Shown piece by piece: positions 37,252-46,961 of a stretch of 64,000 nucleotides of DNA (position 1 is its first letter; every line of letters begins with the position of its first letter). Location: contig NZ_CP134053.1 of the NCBI RefSeq assembly GCF_031583065.1, forward strand, positions 2,232,001 through 2,296,000. Direction: 5' to 3'. The position numbers and the translations under genes were made by a program. This DNA comes from Streptomyces sp. CGMCC 4.7035 (GTDB lineage Bacteria; Actinomycetota; Actinomycetes; Streptomycetales; Streptomycetaceae). The notes beneath the pieces are model-generated. The model made no database searches and was not told where the DNA came from. It saw nothing but the letters and a program-made list of their open reading frames with translations.

Positions 37252-38331
37252 TTGAGCCAGTCGTCGAGTCCGCAGCAGATCCCTGTCGTCGTACTCGCGG
37301 GATTCCTGGGCTCGGGCAAGACCACCCTGCTCAACCATCTCCTCCACCACAGCGGAGGAAGCCGCATCGGGGCCGTCGTCAATGACTTCGGGGACATCGA
37401 GATCGACGCGATGGCTGTTGCCGGGGCGCTCGGGGACTCCACCGTCTCCCTCGGCAACGGATGCCTGTGCTGTGCCGTCGACGCCAGTGAACTCGACCTC
37501 TACCTCGACCGCCTCGCCCAGCCCTCCGCCGGCATCGACGTGATCGTCATCGAGGCCAGCGGGCTCGCCGAACCCCAGGAACTCGTGCGCATGGTGCTCG
37601 CCAGCGAACACCCACGTGTCGTCTACGGCGGCCTCGTGGAGGTCGTCGACGCGGTGGAGTTCGAGGCCACCCGCGCAAAGCATTCCGAACTCGACCGCCA
37701 TCTCGCCCTCGCCGACCTCGTCGTGCTCAACAAGACCGACCGGGCCGAAGACAGCGAAGGGGCCCTGCGGCTCGTTCGGTCGCTCACCGGCCGTGCCGCC
37801 GTTGTCACCGCCACCTACGGACGCGTCGACCCCGAGTTCCTCTTCGACTGCCGGCCGGCCGAGGAGCGGATCGGACAGTTGTCGTTCGACGACCTCCACC
37901 GGCATGACCACGGGCACCAGGACGACGACCACGCCCATCTGCACGCCGGATACGACAGCCTCTCCTTCCGCTCCGACGTGCCCATGCACCCCCGGCGCCT
38001 GCTGGACTTCCTCGACAGCAGGCCGGAGGGCCTCTACCGGATCAAGGGCTACGTCGACTTCGGCGCGGCCGATCCGCGCAACCGGTACGCCGTGCACGCC
38101 GTGGGCCGATTCCTGCGGTTCTACCCGGAGGCGTGGACGGCCGACGACGAGCGGCTCACCCAGCTGGTCCTCATCGGGTCCGGCATCGACACCACCGCCC
38201 TCCGCAAGGAGCTGGAGGCGTGCGCCGACGACGCCCCACACACCGATGAGCACAGCATGTGGGGCGTCCTTCGCTACGTGCAGGACAAGGAGACCGAGGC
38301 TCCCGCGAGCCTCGGTGACCTCACGGGCTGA
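37252..38331 (+). CDS. CobW/COG0523-family GTPase, metallochaperone-like
   Basis: 359 residues from TTG 37252, which follows GAGAAGGGGC; no ATG or GTG lies in frame at a suitable place. GTPase motifs: P-loop GFLGSGKTT (17-25), the zinc-binding CxCC site GNGCLCC (Cys71, 73, 74), VIEASGLAEP, and NKTD. A His/Asp-rich loop HRHDHGHQDDDHAHLHAG precedes the C-terminal CobW_C domain. Proteins of this family deliver metals, mainly zinc. It converges on parC with only one base between stops. Confidence 0.88.
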   Translation: MSQSSSPQQIPVVVLAGFLGSGKTTLLNHLLHHSGGSRIGAVVNDFGDIEIDAMAVAGALGDSTVSLGNGCLCCAVDASELDLYLDRLAQPSAGIDVIVIEASGLAEPQELVRMVLASEHPRVVYGGLVEVVDAVEFEATRAKHSELDRHLALADLVVLNKTDRAEDSEGALRLVRSLTGRAAVVTATYGRVDPEFLFDCRPAEERIGQLSFDDLHRHDHGHQDDDHAHLHAGYDSLSFRSDVPMHPRRLLDFLDSRPEGLYRIKGYVDFGAADPRNRYAVHAVGRFLRFYPEAWTADDERLTQLVLIGSGIDTTALRKELEACADDAPHTDEHSMWGVLRYVQDKETEAPASLGDLTG

Positions 38332-38332
38332 C

Positions 38333-40789
38333 CTACACCGGTCCCGCCACCGACGCGACCGTCTTCGGTAGCGGCAGGCCCGAACCGTCGCGCCGCGGGT
38401 CGATCTCCGGCAGCTCGGCGGGCATGCCGTTCTTCTGCGCGGCACGGGCCGGCACCTCGCCCGCCCACGCGAACGACAGGCAGTCCTCGCCCTTCAGGAA
38501 CCGCTGGCAGCGCACGCCACCCGTGGCGCGGCCCTTGCGCGGGTACTGGTCGAACGGCGTCATCTTGGCCGTCGTCTGGACCGAGTCGTCCAGCGTGCCG
38601 CGCGAGCCGGCGATCGTGAAGACGACCGCGTCGGCCGCCGGGTCCACCGCCGTGAAGGAGATCACCTTCGCGCCGTCCGTGAGCTTGATGCCCGCCATGC
38701 CACCCGCGGGGCGGCCCTGCGGGCGCACCTGGGACGCCTGGTAGCGCAGCAGTTGTGCGTCGTCCGTGATGAAGACCAGGTCCTCCTCGCCCGTGCGCAG
38801 CTCGACCGCACCGACGATCCGGTCGCCCTCCTTGAGGGTGATGACCTCCAACTCCTCCTTGTTCGAGGGGTAGTCGGGGACCACACGCTTGACGACGCCC
38901 TGTTCCGTACCGAGGGCGAGGCCCGGGGAGGACTCGTCCAGCGTCGTCAGGCACACGACCGTCTCGTCCGCCTCCAGGGAGACGAACTCCGAGAGCGGCG
39001 CACCCCCGGACAGGCTCGGACGCGTCGCCGTCTCCGGCAGCTGCGGCAGGTCGATCACGTTGATCCGCAGCAGCCGTCCGGCAGACGTCACCGCGCCCAC
39101 CTCGCCGCGCGCCGTCGCCGGGACGGCGGAGACGATCACGTCGTGCTTCGCACGCCTGTCGTCGGTGTCCTCGGCGAACGGGTCGCCGTTCGCCGTGCGC
39201 GCCAGCAGGCCCGTCGACGACATCAGCACCCGGCACGGGGCGTCCTCGACCTGGAGCGACACCGTCGGCGCCGGGGCGCCGGAGGACTCCAGCAGCACGG
39301 TGCGCCGCTCCGTACCGAACTTCTTGGCGACCGCGGCCAGCTCGGCGGAGACCAGCTTGCGCAGCTCCGCGTCCGAGTCCAGGATCCGGGTCAGCTCCTC
39401 GATCTCGGCGTTGAGCCGGTCCTTCTCCGCCTCCAGCTCGATGCGGTCGTACTTGGTGAGGCGGCGCAGCGGGGTGTCGAGGATGTACTGCGTCTGGGTC
39501 TCGCTCAGCGAGAAGCGCTCCATCAGGCGCTCCTTCGCCTGCGCCGAGTTCTCGCTGGAACGGATCAGACGGATGACCTCGTCGATGTCCACCAGGGCCG
39601 TGAGCAGGCCCTCGACCAGGTGGAGGCGGTCGCGCCGCTTGCCGCGGCGGAACTCCGAGCGACGCCGCACGACGTCGAAGCGGTGGTCGAGGTAGACCTC
39701 CAGCAGCTCCTTCAGGCCCAGCGTGAGCGGCTGGCCGTCGACCAGCGCCACGTTGTTGATGCCGAAGGACTCCTCCATCGGCGTCAGCTTGTAGAGCTGC
39801 TCCAGGACCGCCTCGGGCACGAAGCCGTTCTTGATCTCGATGACCAGGCGCAGGCCGTGCTCGCGGTCGGTGAGGTCCTTGACGTCGGCGATGCCCTGGA
39901 GCTTCTTCGAACCGACCAGGTCCTTGATCTTGGCGATCACCTTCTCCGGGCCGACCGTGAAGGGCAGCTCGGTGACTACGAGGCCCTTGCGGCGCGCCGT
40001 CACGGTCTCCACGGAGACCGTGGCGCGGATCTTGAAGGTGCCGCGGCCCGTCTCGTACGCGTCCCGGATGCCCGAGAGGCCGACGATCCGGCCGCCGGTG
40101 GGCAGGTCGGGGCCCGGGACGTGCTTCATCAGGGTGTCCAGGTCCGCGTTCGGGTAGCGGATCAGGTGACGGGCGGCCGCGATGACCTCGCCGAGGTTGT
40201 GCGGTGGCATGTTCGTGGCCATGCCGACCGCGATGCCCGACGCGCCGTTCACCAGGAGGTTCGGGAAGGCGGCGGGCAGGGCCACCGGTTCCCGCTCCTG
40301 GCCGTCGTAGTTCGGCGTGAAGTCGACCGTGTCCTCGTCGATCGACTCGGTCATCAGGCTCGTCGCCTCGGTCATCCGGCTCTCGGTGTACCGCATGGCG
40401 GCCGGCGGGTCGTCGTTGCCCAGCGAGCCGAAGTTGCCGTGGCCGTCGACCAGGGGGACGCGCATCGAGAAGGGCTGCGCCATACGCACCAGGGCGTCGT
40501 AGATCGACGCGTCGCCGTGCGGGTGCAGCTTACCCATGACCTCGCCGACGACGCGGGCGCACTTCACATAGCCGCGGTCGGGGCGCAGCCCCATCTCGTT
40601 CATCTGGTAGACGATCCGCCGGTGCACCGGCTTGAGGCCGTCGCGGGCGTCCGGCAGGGCCCTGGAATAGATGACCGAGTAAGCGTACTCGAGGAAGGAG
40701 CCCTGCATCTCGTCGACGACGTCGATGTCGAGGATCTTCTCCTCGTACGAGTCGTCGGGCGGCGGGGTCTTCGTGCTGCGGCGGGCCAT
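38333..40789 (-). CDS. parC: DNA topoisomerase IV subunit A (ParC; GyrA-like)
   Basis: 818 residues, the length of the S. coelicolor protein. DNA cleavage core: [40 protein letters not shown] and the catalytic Tyr134 in MRYTESRMT. The quinolone-contact Ser of many enzymes is Ala94 here. The long coiled helix region and six-bladed beta-pinwheel C-terminal domain follow. It pairs with ParE (18469-20592) to decatenate chromosomes. ATG 40789 begins [20 protein letters not shown]; longer reading enters a minisatellite. Confidence 0.95.
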   Translation of the reverse strand: MARRSTKTPPPDDSYEEKILDIDVVDEMQGSFLEYAYSVIYSRALPDARDGLKPVHRRIVYQMNEMGLRPDRGYVKCARVVGEVMGKLHPHGDASIYDALVRMAQPFSMRVPLVDGHGNFGSLGNDDPPAAMRYTESRMTEATSLMTESIDEDTVDFTPNYDGQEREPVALPAAFPNLLVNGASGIAVGMATNMPPHNLGEVIAAARHLIRYPNADLDTLMKHVPGPDLPTGGRIVGLSGIRDAYETGRGTFKIRATVSVETVTARRKGLVVTELPFTVGPEKVIAKIKDLVGSKKLQGIADVKDLTDREHGLRLVIEIKNGFVPEAVLEQLYKLTPMEESFGINNVALVDGQPLTLGLKELLEVYLDHRFDVVRRRSEFRRGKRRDRLHLVEGLLTALVDIDEVIRLIRSSENSAQAKERLMERFSLSETQTQYILDTPLRRLTKYDRIELEAEKDRLNAEIEELTRILDSDAELRKLVSAELAAVAKKFGTERRTVLLESSGAPAPTVSLQVEDAPCRVLMSSTGLLARTANGDPFAEDTDDRRAKHDVIVSAVPATARGEVGAVTSAGRLLRINVIDLPQLPETATRPSLSGGAPLSEFVSLEADETVVCLTTLDESSPGLALGTEQGVVKRVVPDYPSNKEELEVITLKEGDRIVGAVELRTGEEDLVFITDDAQLLRYQASQVRPQGRPAGGMAGIKLTDGAKVISFTAVDPAADAVVFTIAGSRGTLDDSVQTTAKMTPFDQYPRKGRATGGVRCQRFLKGEDCLSFAWAGEVPARAAQKNGMPAELPEIDPRRDGSGLPLPKTVASVAGPV

Positions 40790-41024
40790 TGCTGCCGGCT
40801 CCTTCACAGTCTGCGCTGGGCATGAATGGAATCTGACGCGGACCATTGTGGACCGACGTACTGACAACGTGGACCATGCCCCGTCCCTTTGGGCTCCCGG
40901 GCTCCCGACGCACGGGCCTCGGCCCGCGGCTGCCCGACTCCCGACGCACCGCCCCGGCCTGCGGCTTCGTGGGCGCCCGACGCCGATGACGGTGGTCCGC
41001 CGCGTCCGGACACGCGCCGGAAGC

Positions 41025-41130
41025 GAGCGCGGCAGATCTCGGAAGCGGGCACGGCAGATCCCGGACGCGGGCACGGCAGATCCCGGACGCGGGCGCGGCA
41101 TGATCCGCGGACGCGGGCGCGGCACGATCG
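41025..41130. repeat. ~22-bp minisatellite upstream of parC
   Basis: Five imperfect units of the form GCACGGCAGATCCCGGACGCGG follow each other; the central two are identical, and outer ones carry small changes (GCGCGGCATGATCC). They lie in the 570-bp divergent gap between parC (minus) and the M16 peptidase gene (plus); no gene is visible in the rest of 40790-41359. Confidence 0.85.
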
Positions 41131-41359
41131 TGGCGGTCGTTCCCGAGCCGGCCGCACACCCGCCGTCCCCGAGTGTCTCCCGGTGCCTGCACCCGGCGCG
41201 TCAACCCCGTACGCCGTCCTCCACTCCCCGTAATCCCCATCTCGCTCTCGGCGTACGCCGCCCGGGAACTTGGGCACCTGACCGCCCGGTTGCATACAGT
41301 GACAGGACCGGCAGGAAACCGCGGTTTCCGCGAAAGCTTCCGCGATGGAAGGGACGTAC

Positions 41360-42733
41360 ATGCCCATGGGTCACACGGCCACAGCCGAGGCAGGCTCCGG
41401 CGGCCTGACAGCGACCGAGCACCGCCTGGCCAACGGCCTGCGCGTGGTGCTCTCCGAGGACCACTTGACCCCGGTCGCGGCGGTGTGCCTCTGGTACGAC
41501 GTCGGCTCGCGTCACGAGGTCAGCGGCCGCACCGGCCTCGCCCACCTCTTCGAGCACCTGATGTTCCAGGGCTCGGCCCAGGTCAAGGGCAACGGCCACT
41601 TCGAACTGGTGCAGGGCGCCGGCGGCTCGCTCAACGGCACCACCAGCTTCGAGCGCACGAACTACTTCGAGACCATGCCGGCCCACCAGCTGGAGCTCGC
41701 CCTCTGGCTGGAGGCCGACCGTATGGGCTCGCTGCTGGCCGCGCTCGACGACGAGTCCATGGAGAACCAGCGGGACGTCGTGAAGAACGAGCGCCGTCAG
41801 CGGTACGACAACGTCCCGTACGGCACCGCCTTCGAGAGGCTGACCGCGCTCGCCTACCCGGAGGGCCACCCCTACCACCACACGCCGATCGGGTCCATGG
41901 CGGACCTGGACGCGGCCACCCTGGAGGACGCGCGCGCGTTCTTCCGCACGTACTACGCGCCCAACAACGCCGTCCTGTCCGTCGTCGGCGACATCGACCC
42001 CGTGCAGACCCTCGCCTGGATCGAGAAGTACTTCGGCTCCATCCCGGCGCACGACGGCAAGCCCGAGCCCCGCGACGGCTCGCTGCCCGACGTCATCGGC
42101 GAGCAGCTGCGCGAGGTCATCGAGGAGGAGGTCCCGGCGCGCGCCCTGATGGGCGCCTACCGGCTGCCGCAAGACGGCACGCGCGCGTGCGACGCGGCCG
42201 ACCTGGCGCTCACCATCCTCGGCGGCGGCGAGTCCTCCCGCCTCTACAACCGTCTCGTGCGGCGTGACCGCACCGCCGTCGCCGCCGGTTTCGGCCTGCT
42301 GCGGCTCGCCGGAGCGCCCTCCCTGGGCTGGCTGGACGTGAAGACCTCCGGCGATGTCGAGGTGCCCGTCATCGAAACTGCCATCGACGAGGAGCTCGCC
42401 CGGTTCGCCGAGCGGGGCCCGACGGCCGAGGAAATGGAGCGCGCCCAGGCCCAGTTGGAGCGCGAGTGGCTGGACCGGCTCGGCACGGTCGCGGGCCGCG
42501 CCGACGAACTGTGCCGCTACGCGGTGCTGTTCGGCGACCCGCAGCTCGCCCTGACCGCCGTCAAGCGCGTGCTCGACGTCACCGCCGAGGAGGTGCAGGA
42601 GATCGCCAAGGCCCGCCTGCGCCCGGACAACCGCGCGGTGCTCGTGTACGAGCCGGTCGCGGCCGAGGCCCCCGAAGCCGCCGAAAACACCGCCGCCGAA
42701 GGCACCAGCAACGACGAGGAGTCGGCGAAGTGA
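41360..42733 (+). CDS. M16-family zinc peptidase, catalytic subunit
   Basis: 457 residues. The inverted zinc motif HLFEH (His62, Glu65, His66) is intact, with downstream Glu in the LEADRM segment as further ligand. The protein has the two half-domains of a pitrilysin/processing-peptidase subunit. No signal peptide. ATG 41360 follows GGAAGGG by 5 bases; ATG 41345 adds five residues but has a poorer site. The second subunit gene overlaps by 4 bp (GTGA), so the two act as a heteromer. Confidence 0.9.
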   Translation: MPMGHTATAEAGSGGLTATEHRLANGLRVVLSEDHLTPVAAVCLWYDVGSRHEVSGRTGLAHLFEHLMFQGSAQVKGNGHFELVQGAGGSLNGTTSFERTNYFETMPAHQLELALWLEADRMGSLLAALDDESMENQRDVVKNERRQRYDNVPYGTAFERLTALAYPEGHPYHHTPIGSMADLDAATLEDARAFFRTYYAPNNAVLSVVGDIDPVQTLAWIEKYFGSIPAHDGKPEPRDGSLPDVIGEQLREVIEEEVPARALMGAYRLPQDGTRACDAADLALTILGGGESSRLYNRLVRRDRTAVAAGFGLLRLAGAPSLGWLDVKTSGDVEVPVIETAIDEELARFAERGPTAEEMERAQAQLEREWLDRLGTVAGRADELCRYAVLFGDPQLALTAVKRVLDVTAEEVQEIAKARLRPDNRAVLVYEPVAAEAPEAAENTAAEGTSNDEESAK

Positions 42734-44118
42734 CCGAGCTCGCGACCATGGACTTCCACCCGCAGCCCCAGGCCGGCGAGGCCAGGCCCTGGGCGTTCCC
42801 CGCGCCCGAGCGGGCCACGCTCGACAACGGTCTCACCGTGCTGCGCTGCCACCGCCCCGGCCAGCAGGTCGTCGCCGTCGAGGTGCTCCTCGACGCGCCC
42901 CTGGACGCCGAGCCGGCCGGCCTGGACGGCGTCGGCACGATCATGGCGCGCGCCTTCTCGGAGGGCACCGACAAGCACTCCGCCGAGGAGTTCGCCGCCG
43001 AGCTGGAGCGCTGCGGCGCCACCCTCGACTCGCACGCCGACCATCCCGGCGTCCGTCTCTCCCTCGAAGTGCCCGCCTCGCGCCTGCCGAAGGCGCTCGG
43101 ACTGCTGGCCGACGCCCTGAGGTCGCCGGCGTTCGCGGACAGCGAGGTCGAGCGCCTGGTGCGCAACCGCCTGGACGAGATCCCGCACGAGACCGCCAAC
43201 CCGGCCCGCCGCGCGGCCAAGGAACTCTCCAAGCAGCTGTTCCCGGCGTCCTCGCGCATGTCGCGCCCGCGCCAGGGCACCGAGGAGACGGTCGAGAACA
43301 TCGACTCCGCGGCCGTCCGCGCCTTCTACGAGCGCTACGTACGCCCCGCGACGGCCACCGCCGTGGTGGTCGGCGACCTCACGGGGATGGACCTCGACGC
43401 GCTGCTCGACGACACGCTGGGCGCCTGGACGGGCTCGCCCGCCAAGCCGCGGCCCGTGCCGCCGGTGACCGCCGACGACACCGGCCGCGTGATCATCGTG
43501 GACCGCCCCGGAGCCGTCCAGACGCAGCTGCTCATCGGCCGCGTCGGCGCCGACCGCCACGACCGCGTGTGGCCCGCGCAGGTGCTCGGCACGTACTGCC
43601 TCGGCGGCACCCTCACCTCGCGCCTGGACCGCGTCCTGCGGGAGGAGAAGGGTTACACCTACGGTGTGCGGGCGTTCGGCCAGGTGCTGCGCTCCGCGCC
43701 CGACGGCACGGGCGCCGCGATGCTCGCCATCAGCGGCTCCGTCGACACGCCGAACACCGGCCCGGCGCTCGACGACCTCTGGAAGGTGCTGCGCACCCTC
43801 GCCGCCGAGGGGCTGACGGACGCCGAGCGCGACGTCGCCGTGCAGAACCTGGTGGGTGTGGCGCCGCTCAAGTTCGAGACGGCGGCGGCCGTCGCGAGCA
43901 CGTTCGCCGACCAGGTCGAGCAGCACCTGCCGGACGACTACCAGGCGACGCTGTATCAGCGTCTCGCCGGCACGGGCACGGTGGAGGCCACGGCCGCCGT
44001 CGTGAACGCCTTCCCCGTGGACCGTCTGGTGACCGTCCTGGTCGGCGACGCCGCGCAGATCAAGGAGCCGGTCGAGGCTCTCGGCATCGGCGAAGTGAGC
44101 GTCGTGGCGGCCGAGTAG
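42730..44118 (+). CDS. M16-family peptidase-like, non-catalytic partner
   Basis: 462 residues. Same fold as its neighbour, but where HxxEH should be it reads GVGTIMARAFSEGTDKHS, so it cannot bind zinc in the usual way. The C-terminal RREEKGYTYGVRAF-like segment (LREEKGYTYGVRA) that forms the substrate groove is conserved. This matches bacterial M16 pairs in which one subunit catalyses and the other supplies substrate contacts. GTG 42730 overlaps the upstream stop. A strong terminator follows. Confidence 0.88.
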   Translation: MTELATMDFHPQPQAGEARPWAFPAPERATLDNGLTVLRCHRPGQQVVAVEVLLDAPLDAEPAGLDGVGTIMARAFSEGTDKHSAEEFAAELERCGATLDSHADHPGVRLSLEVPASRLPKALGLLADALRSPAFADSEVERLVRNRLDEIPHETANPARRAAKELSKQLFPASSRMSRPRQGTEETVENIDSAAVRAFYERYVRPATATAVVVGDLTGMDLDALLDDTLGAWTGSPAKPRPVPPVTADDTGRVIIVDRPGAVQTQLLIGRVGADRHDRVWPAQVLGTYCLGGTLTSRLDRVLREEKGYTYGVRAFGQVLRSAPDGTGAAMLAISGSVDTPNTGPALDDLWKVLRTLAAEGLTDAERDVAVQNLVGVAPLKFETAAAVASTFADQVEQHLPDDYQATLYQRLAGTGTVEATAAVVNAFPVDRLVTVLVGDAAQIKEPVEALGIGEVSVVAAE

Positions 44119-44172
44119 AGCCGCGCCGCACGCGCGCGTGGAGCCGTGACAGGCGCGCGCGTGAGCGGCGAG

Positions 44173-44218
44173 ACAAACAGGGCCCTGGTGACTTTTCCGT
44201 CACCAGGGCCCTGTTTGT
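44173..44218 (+). terminator. Strong terminator after the M16 genes
   Basis: Perfect 20-bp stem (44173-44192 with 44199-44218) closed by a 6-nt TTTTCC loop; its 3' arm ends TTTGT. One of the strongest hairpins in the window; it isolates the next transcript. Confidence 0.9.
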
Positions 44219-44373
44219 TGGGTGTTTGTCCGTATTGCCATAGAGGTTGCCTGTCTGCCCTGTGGGATGCGCTACAAACCCCCGACTGCGTTTGTTGATT
44301 GAAAGTGGAGCCCCTTAGCGTCGGTCGGGCTGTCCGTCAGGCAGAGCGCCGCACCCGCGGCACCGGACAGCCA

Positions 44374-44500
44374 TCGCCGAGTCCCCGTACGGCGCGAGCC
44401 AGGGGAGCCGGGGACCCAACAGCAGTCCCTGGGGTGAATCGGGCGCCAGCCCGTAGGAGACCTTCCTGCTCCGAACCCGTCAGCTAACCCGGTAGGCGAG
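44374..44500 (+). ncRNA. c-di-AMP riboswitch (ydaO/yuaA type)
   Basis: The conserved ydaO blocks occur in order: GAGCCGGGGACCCAA, GGGGTGAATCGGGC, GTAGGAGACCTTCC, TCCGAACCCGTCAGCTAACC and GGTAGGCGA. The 5' end TCGCC (44374-44378) can pair with GGCGA (44495-44499) to close the aptamer. In Streptomyces such riboswitches control cell-wall hydrolase genes and shut them off when c-di-AMP is high. It ends ~25 bases before the M23 peptidase start. Confidence 0.9.
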
Positions 44501-44525
44501 AGGGAAGGAAAGGACCAGCCACTTC

Positions 44526-45278
44526 ATGGCGTTCACCTGCGCCACCGGGAAGCACCGTCGTCCGGGCCGCGTGAAGCGCACGACCACGAACGCCGTGGGC
44601 GTCGCGGCGCTCACCACCACCGGCGTCATCGGCACCCTCGCCGCCCCGGCGCTCGCCGCCGACAACTCCGTCGAGCAGACCGGACTCATCCAGGCCGTCA
44701 CCCTCGGCGACTCGCTCGCCGAGAAGATCGACGCCCAGGCCGCCGCCCAGAAGCAGGCGGCGGAGCAGAAGGAGGCCGCCGAGGCCGCGCGCAAGCGGGC
44801 CGCGGAGCAGGCCCGCAAGGAGCGCGAGGCCAAGGAGCGCGCCGCCCGCGAGGCCGAGCGCAAGCGCCTCAACGCGTACGTGGCGCCGATCTTCCACTCG
44901 TACGTCTCCACCGGTTACAAGACCGGTGGCTCCCTGTGGTCCTCCGGGTCCCACACCGGCATCGACTTCCACGCCGCCACCGGCACGCCCGTGCACGCGG
45001 TCGGCTCCGGCACCGTCGTGGAGACCGGCTGGGGCGGCGCGTACGGCAACCAGATCGTCATCAAGATGAACGACGGCACCTACACGCAGTACGGCCACCT
45101 GTCGTCCATCGGCGTGTTTGTGGGCCAGCGGGTCGTCCCGGGCCAGCAGATAGCCCTCTCCGGGGCCACCGGCAACGTCACCGGACCCCACCTTCACTTC
45201 GAGGCCCGTACGACCCCGGAGTACGGCTCGGACATCGACCCCGTCGCCTACCTCCGCTCGCACGGCGTGAACGTCTGA
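44526..45278 (+). CDS. Secreted M23 (LytM) peptidoglycan endopeptidase
   Basis: 250 residues. A long N-terminal signal sequence ends near APALA-45; residues 70-115 are an Ala/Lys/Glu/Arg-rich coiled coil; the C-terminal LytM domain has HTGIDFHAATGTPV and GPHLHFEA, the zinc ligands and catalytic His. It cleaves peptide cross-links in the cell wall. A c-di-AMP riboswitch lies in its leader. ATG 44526 begins MAFTCATGKH; the aptamer's end is close before it. Confidence 0.92.
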   Translation: MAFTCATGKHRRPGRVKRTTTNAVGVAALTTTGVIGTLAAPALAADNSVEQTGLIQAVTLGDSLAEKIDAQAAAQKQAAEQKEAAEAARKRAAEQARKEREAKERAAREAERKRLNAYVAPIFHSYVSTGYKTGGSLWSSGSHTGIDFHAATGTPVHAVGSGTVVETGWGGAYGNQIVIKMNDGTYTQYGHLSSIGVFVGQRVVPGQQIALSGATGNVTGPHLHFEARTTPEYGSDIDPVAYLRSHGVNV

Positions 45279-45310
45279 CACGGCGCCTGCGACAGACGTA
45301 CGCGCGCGTG

Positions 45311-45334
45311 ACGGCCCCGGCTCATGAGCCGGGG
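45311..45334 (+). terminator. Terminator after the M23 gene
   Basis: Perfect 24-bp palindrome (two GGCCCCGGCTCA-type arms), about 30 bp after the stop codon. Confidence 0.8.
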
Positions 45335-45477
45335 CCATCGTCGTTTCGAACTGCTGTCTGTCCAAAAAATATCCATGGATTCCGGCCCGCCGTCGGAAAT
45401 TCCGGTCCGCTGCAATAGAGTCGGTCGAACACGCGTCAATCGGCGACGTTTCACGGGGATTAAGGCGGAGGTCGGTC

Positions 45478-46173
45478 ATGCGTATTCCGGCGCACTCGGT
45501 ATGCACGGCGATCCGTGATGACATCGTCGCGGGTGTCCACGAGCGTGGCAGCCGGCTCACCGAGGAGCTCCTCGCGCGTCGCTACGGCGTCTCGCGTGTC
45601 CCCGTGCGCGAGGCACTGCGCACCCTGGAGGCCGAGGGCTTCGTCGTCACGCGCAGGCACGCGGGCGCGTGCGTGGCGGAACCCACTGAGCAGGAGGCCG
45701 CCGACCTGCTGGAGATGCGGATGCTGCTGGAGCCGCTGGGCGCCGCACGGGCCGCGCAGCGACGCACCGAGGCCCACCTCAAGGTGCTGCGCGGCCTGGT
45801 CAGACTGGGGCAGGAGCGGGCCAGGAGGGGTAACAGCGAGGATCTGCGCTCTCTGGGTGGCTGGTTCCATGAGACGCTCGCACAGGCCTGCGGAAGCCCG
45901 GCACTGACCTCGACGCTCGCCCAGCTGCGGCACAAGATCGCCTGGATGTACGTGGTCGAGGCACCGGCCGACCCCGTGGAGTCCTGGGCGGAGCACGGCG
46001 GCATCGTGGACGCCGTCGCGCGCGGGGACAGTGAGCGGGCGCGCGCGATCACGGCGCTGCACGCCGAGCGTGCGACCTCCGCGCACCGGCTCCGCTTTCC
46101 CGGCGCGAGTGACCGCGCGGAGCGTGTGAGGACTTCGCAACACCCCGTAAACATGTTGGGGTCGCGGCATTAA
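45478..46173 (+). CDS. GntR-family (FadR/FCD) transcription regulator
   Basis: 231 residues. GntR winged helix at 8-62 (ARRYGVSRVPVREALRTLEA, TRRHAGACV) and an FCD effector domain with RMLLEPLGAARAAQ, LGGWFHETLAQACGSPAL and EHGGIVDAVARGD. Such regulators respond to small carboxylates or sugar acids. It stands alone, so the target cannot be deduced. ATG 45478 follows GGCGGAGG. Confidence 0.85.
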   Translation: MRIPAHSVCTAIRDDIVAGVHERGSRLTEELLARRYGVSRVPVREALRTLEAEGFVVTRRHAGACVAEPTEQEAADLLEMRMLLEPLGAARAAQRRTEAHLKVLRGLVRLGQERARRGNSEDLRSLGGWFHETLAQACGSPALTSTLAQLRHKIAWMYVVEAPADPVESWAEHGGIVDAVARGDSERARAITALHAERATSAHRLRFPGASDRAERVRTSQHPVNMLGSRH

Positions 46174-46437
46174 CACGGGAGCCGTATACAAAGAGGGATA
46201 TTCGATGGACGCCTATTTCGGCTGCCCTTGTTTCCGTGCGCCCTGGAAAATCCGGCGTGCGTGATTTTCGCGTGTCGTGTGTAATTTTCGCGCGTGCTGC
46301 TGAATTTCCTGTGTGCGGGGGCGAGGCATGACCGCCGTGTGCGAAAGGGGCCGTTCGCGCGACGCGCGTTCGCAACGCCGGGAGATCCCCGCGTGAGCCC
46401 GGCCGGCCCGTACGAGGTCGCCGGGGAGGAGCCCGAA
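46174..46437. other. Low-GC gap between regulator and HPr genes
   Basis: About 260 bp between convergent genes. An imperfect direct repeat of ATTTTCGCG(T/C)GT occurs near 46262-46300, and GC is low up to ~46310. No gene or RNA could be supported. Confidence 0.4.
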
Positions 46438-46484
46438 AGCGGCGGAGCCGCGTCCGCCGTGCAGGCGGACGCGGCTCCGCCGCG
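46438..46484 (-). terminator. Terminator of the HPr gene
   Basis: Perfect 19-bp stem (46440-46458 with 46464-46482) and a 5-nt loop, ~17 bp beyond the HPr stop on the minus strand. Confidence 0.88.
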
Positions 46485-46500
46485 CGTGGGGTCCGAAGGG

Positions 46501-46782
46501 TCAGACGGTCTCGGGGAGCTCCTCGAGACCCTCGGCGACCAGCTTGGCCAGCCGGTCCAGCGCGGCGTCCGCGCCGTCCGCGTCGGACGCGAGGACGATC
46601 TCCTCGCCGCCCTGGGCGCCCAGGCCGAGAACCGCCAGCATGGACGCGGCGTTCACGGGGTTGCCGCCGGCCTTGGCGATCGTCACGGGGACGCCGGAGG
46701 CCGTGGTGGCCCGGACGAAGATGGAAGCGGGGCGGGCGTGAAGGCCCTCGGCCCAGCCGACGTTGACGCGGCGCTCAGCCAT
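46501..46782 (-). CDS. ptsH: Phosphocarrier protein HPr
   Basis: 93 residues. The active-site motif GLHARPAS places the phosphorylated His at 15; a Ser at 47 stands in the region of the regulatory Ser46 of firmicute HPr (NAASML). HPr passes phosphate from enzyme I to the sugar-specific EII proteins. It is monocistronic here, with a strong terminator. ATG 46782 is the natural start. Confidence 0.95.
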   Translation of the reverse strand: MAERRVNVGWAEGLHARPASIFVRATTASGVPVTIAKAGGNPVNAASMLAVLGLGAQGGEEIVLASDADGADAALDRLAKLVAEGLEELPETV

Positions 46783-46948
46783 GTTGTGCTGCCCTTCAGG
46801 TGTATCAGGGTTGTCTAGACCAGTTTCCCATATCCATACGGTGAAGCGTGTCCGGAGCGGACGCTGTTCCCGTCCCCGGGGGGACTTGGGCCACAGACGG
46901 TCCGGCCCGGCCCATAGCCTGCCTCGCGCCGTTGTCGGACGCGAGCCT

Positions 46949-46954
46949 TAGTCT
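46949..46954 (+). promoter_or_regulatory. -10 box of a leaderless promoter
   Basis: TAGTCT ends 7 bases before ATG 46962, and there is no ribosome site, the arrangement of leaderless transcripts in Streptomyces. A convincing -35 was not found. Confidence 0.45.
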
Positions 46955-46961
46955 GGGGCCC

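Noticed and set aside
46262..46300. Direct repeats ATTTTCGCG as part of a CRISPR or iteron array
   Set aside because: Only two imperfect copies with no regular spacing or spacer structure.
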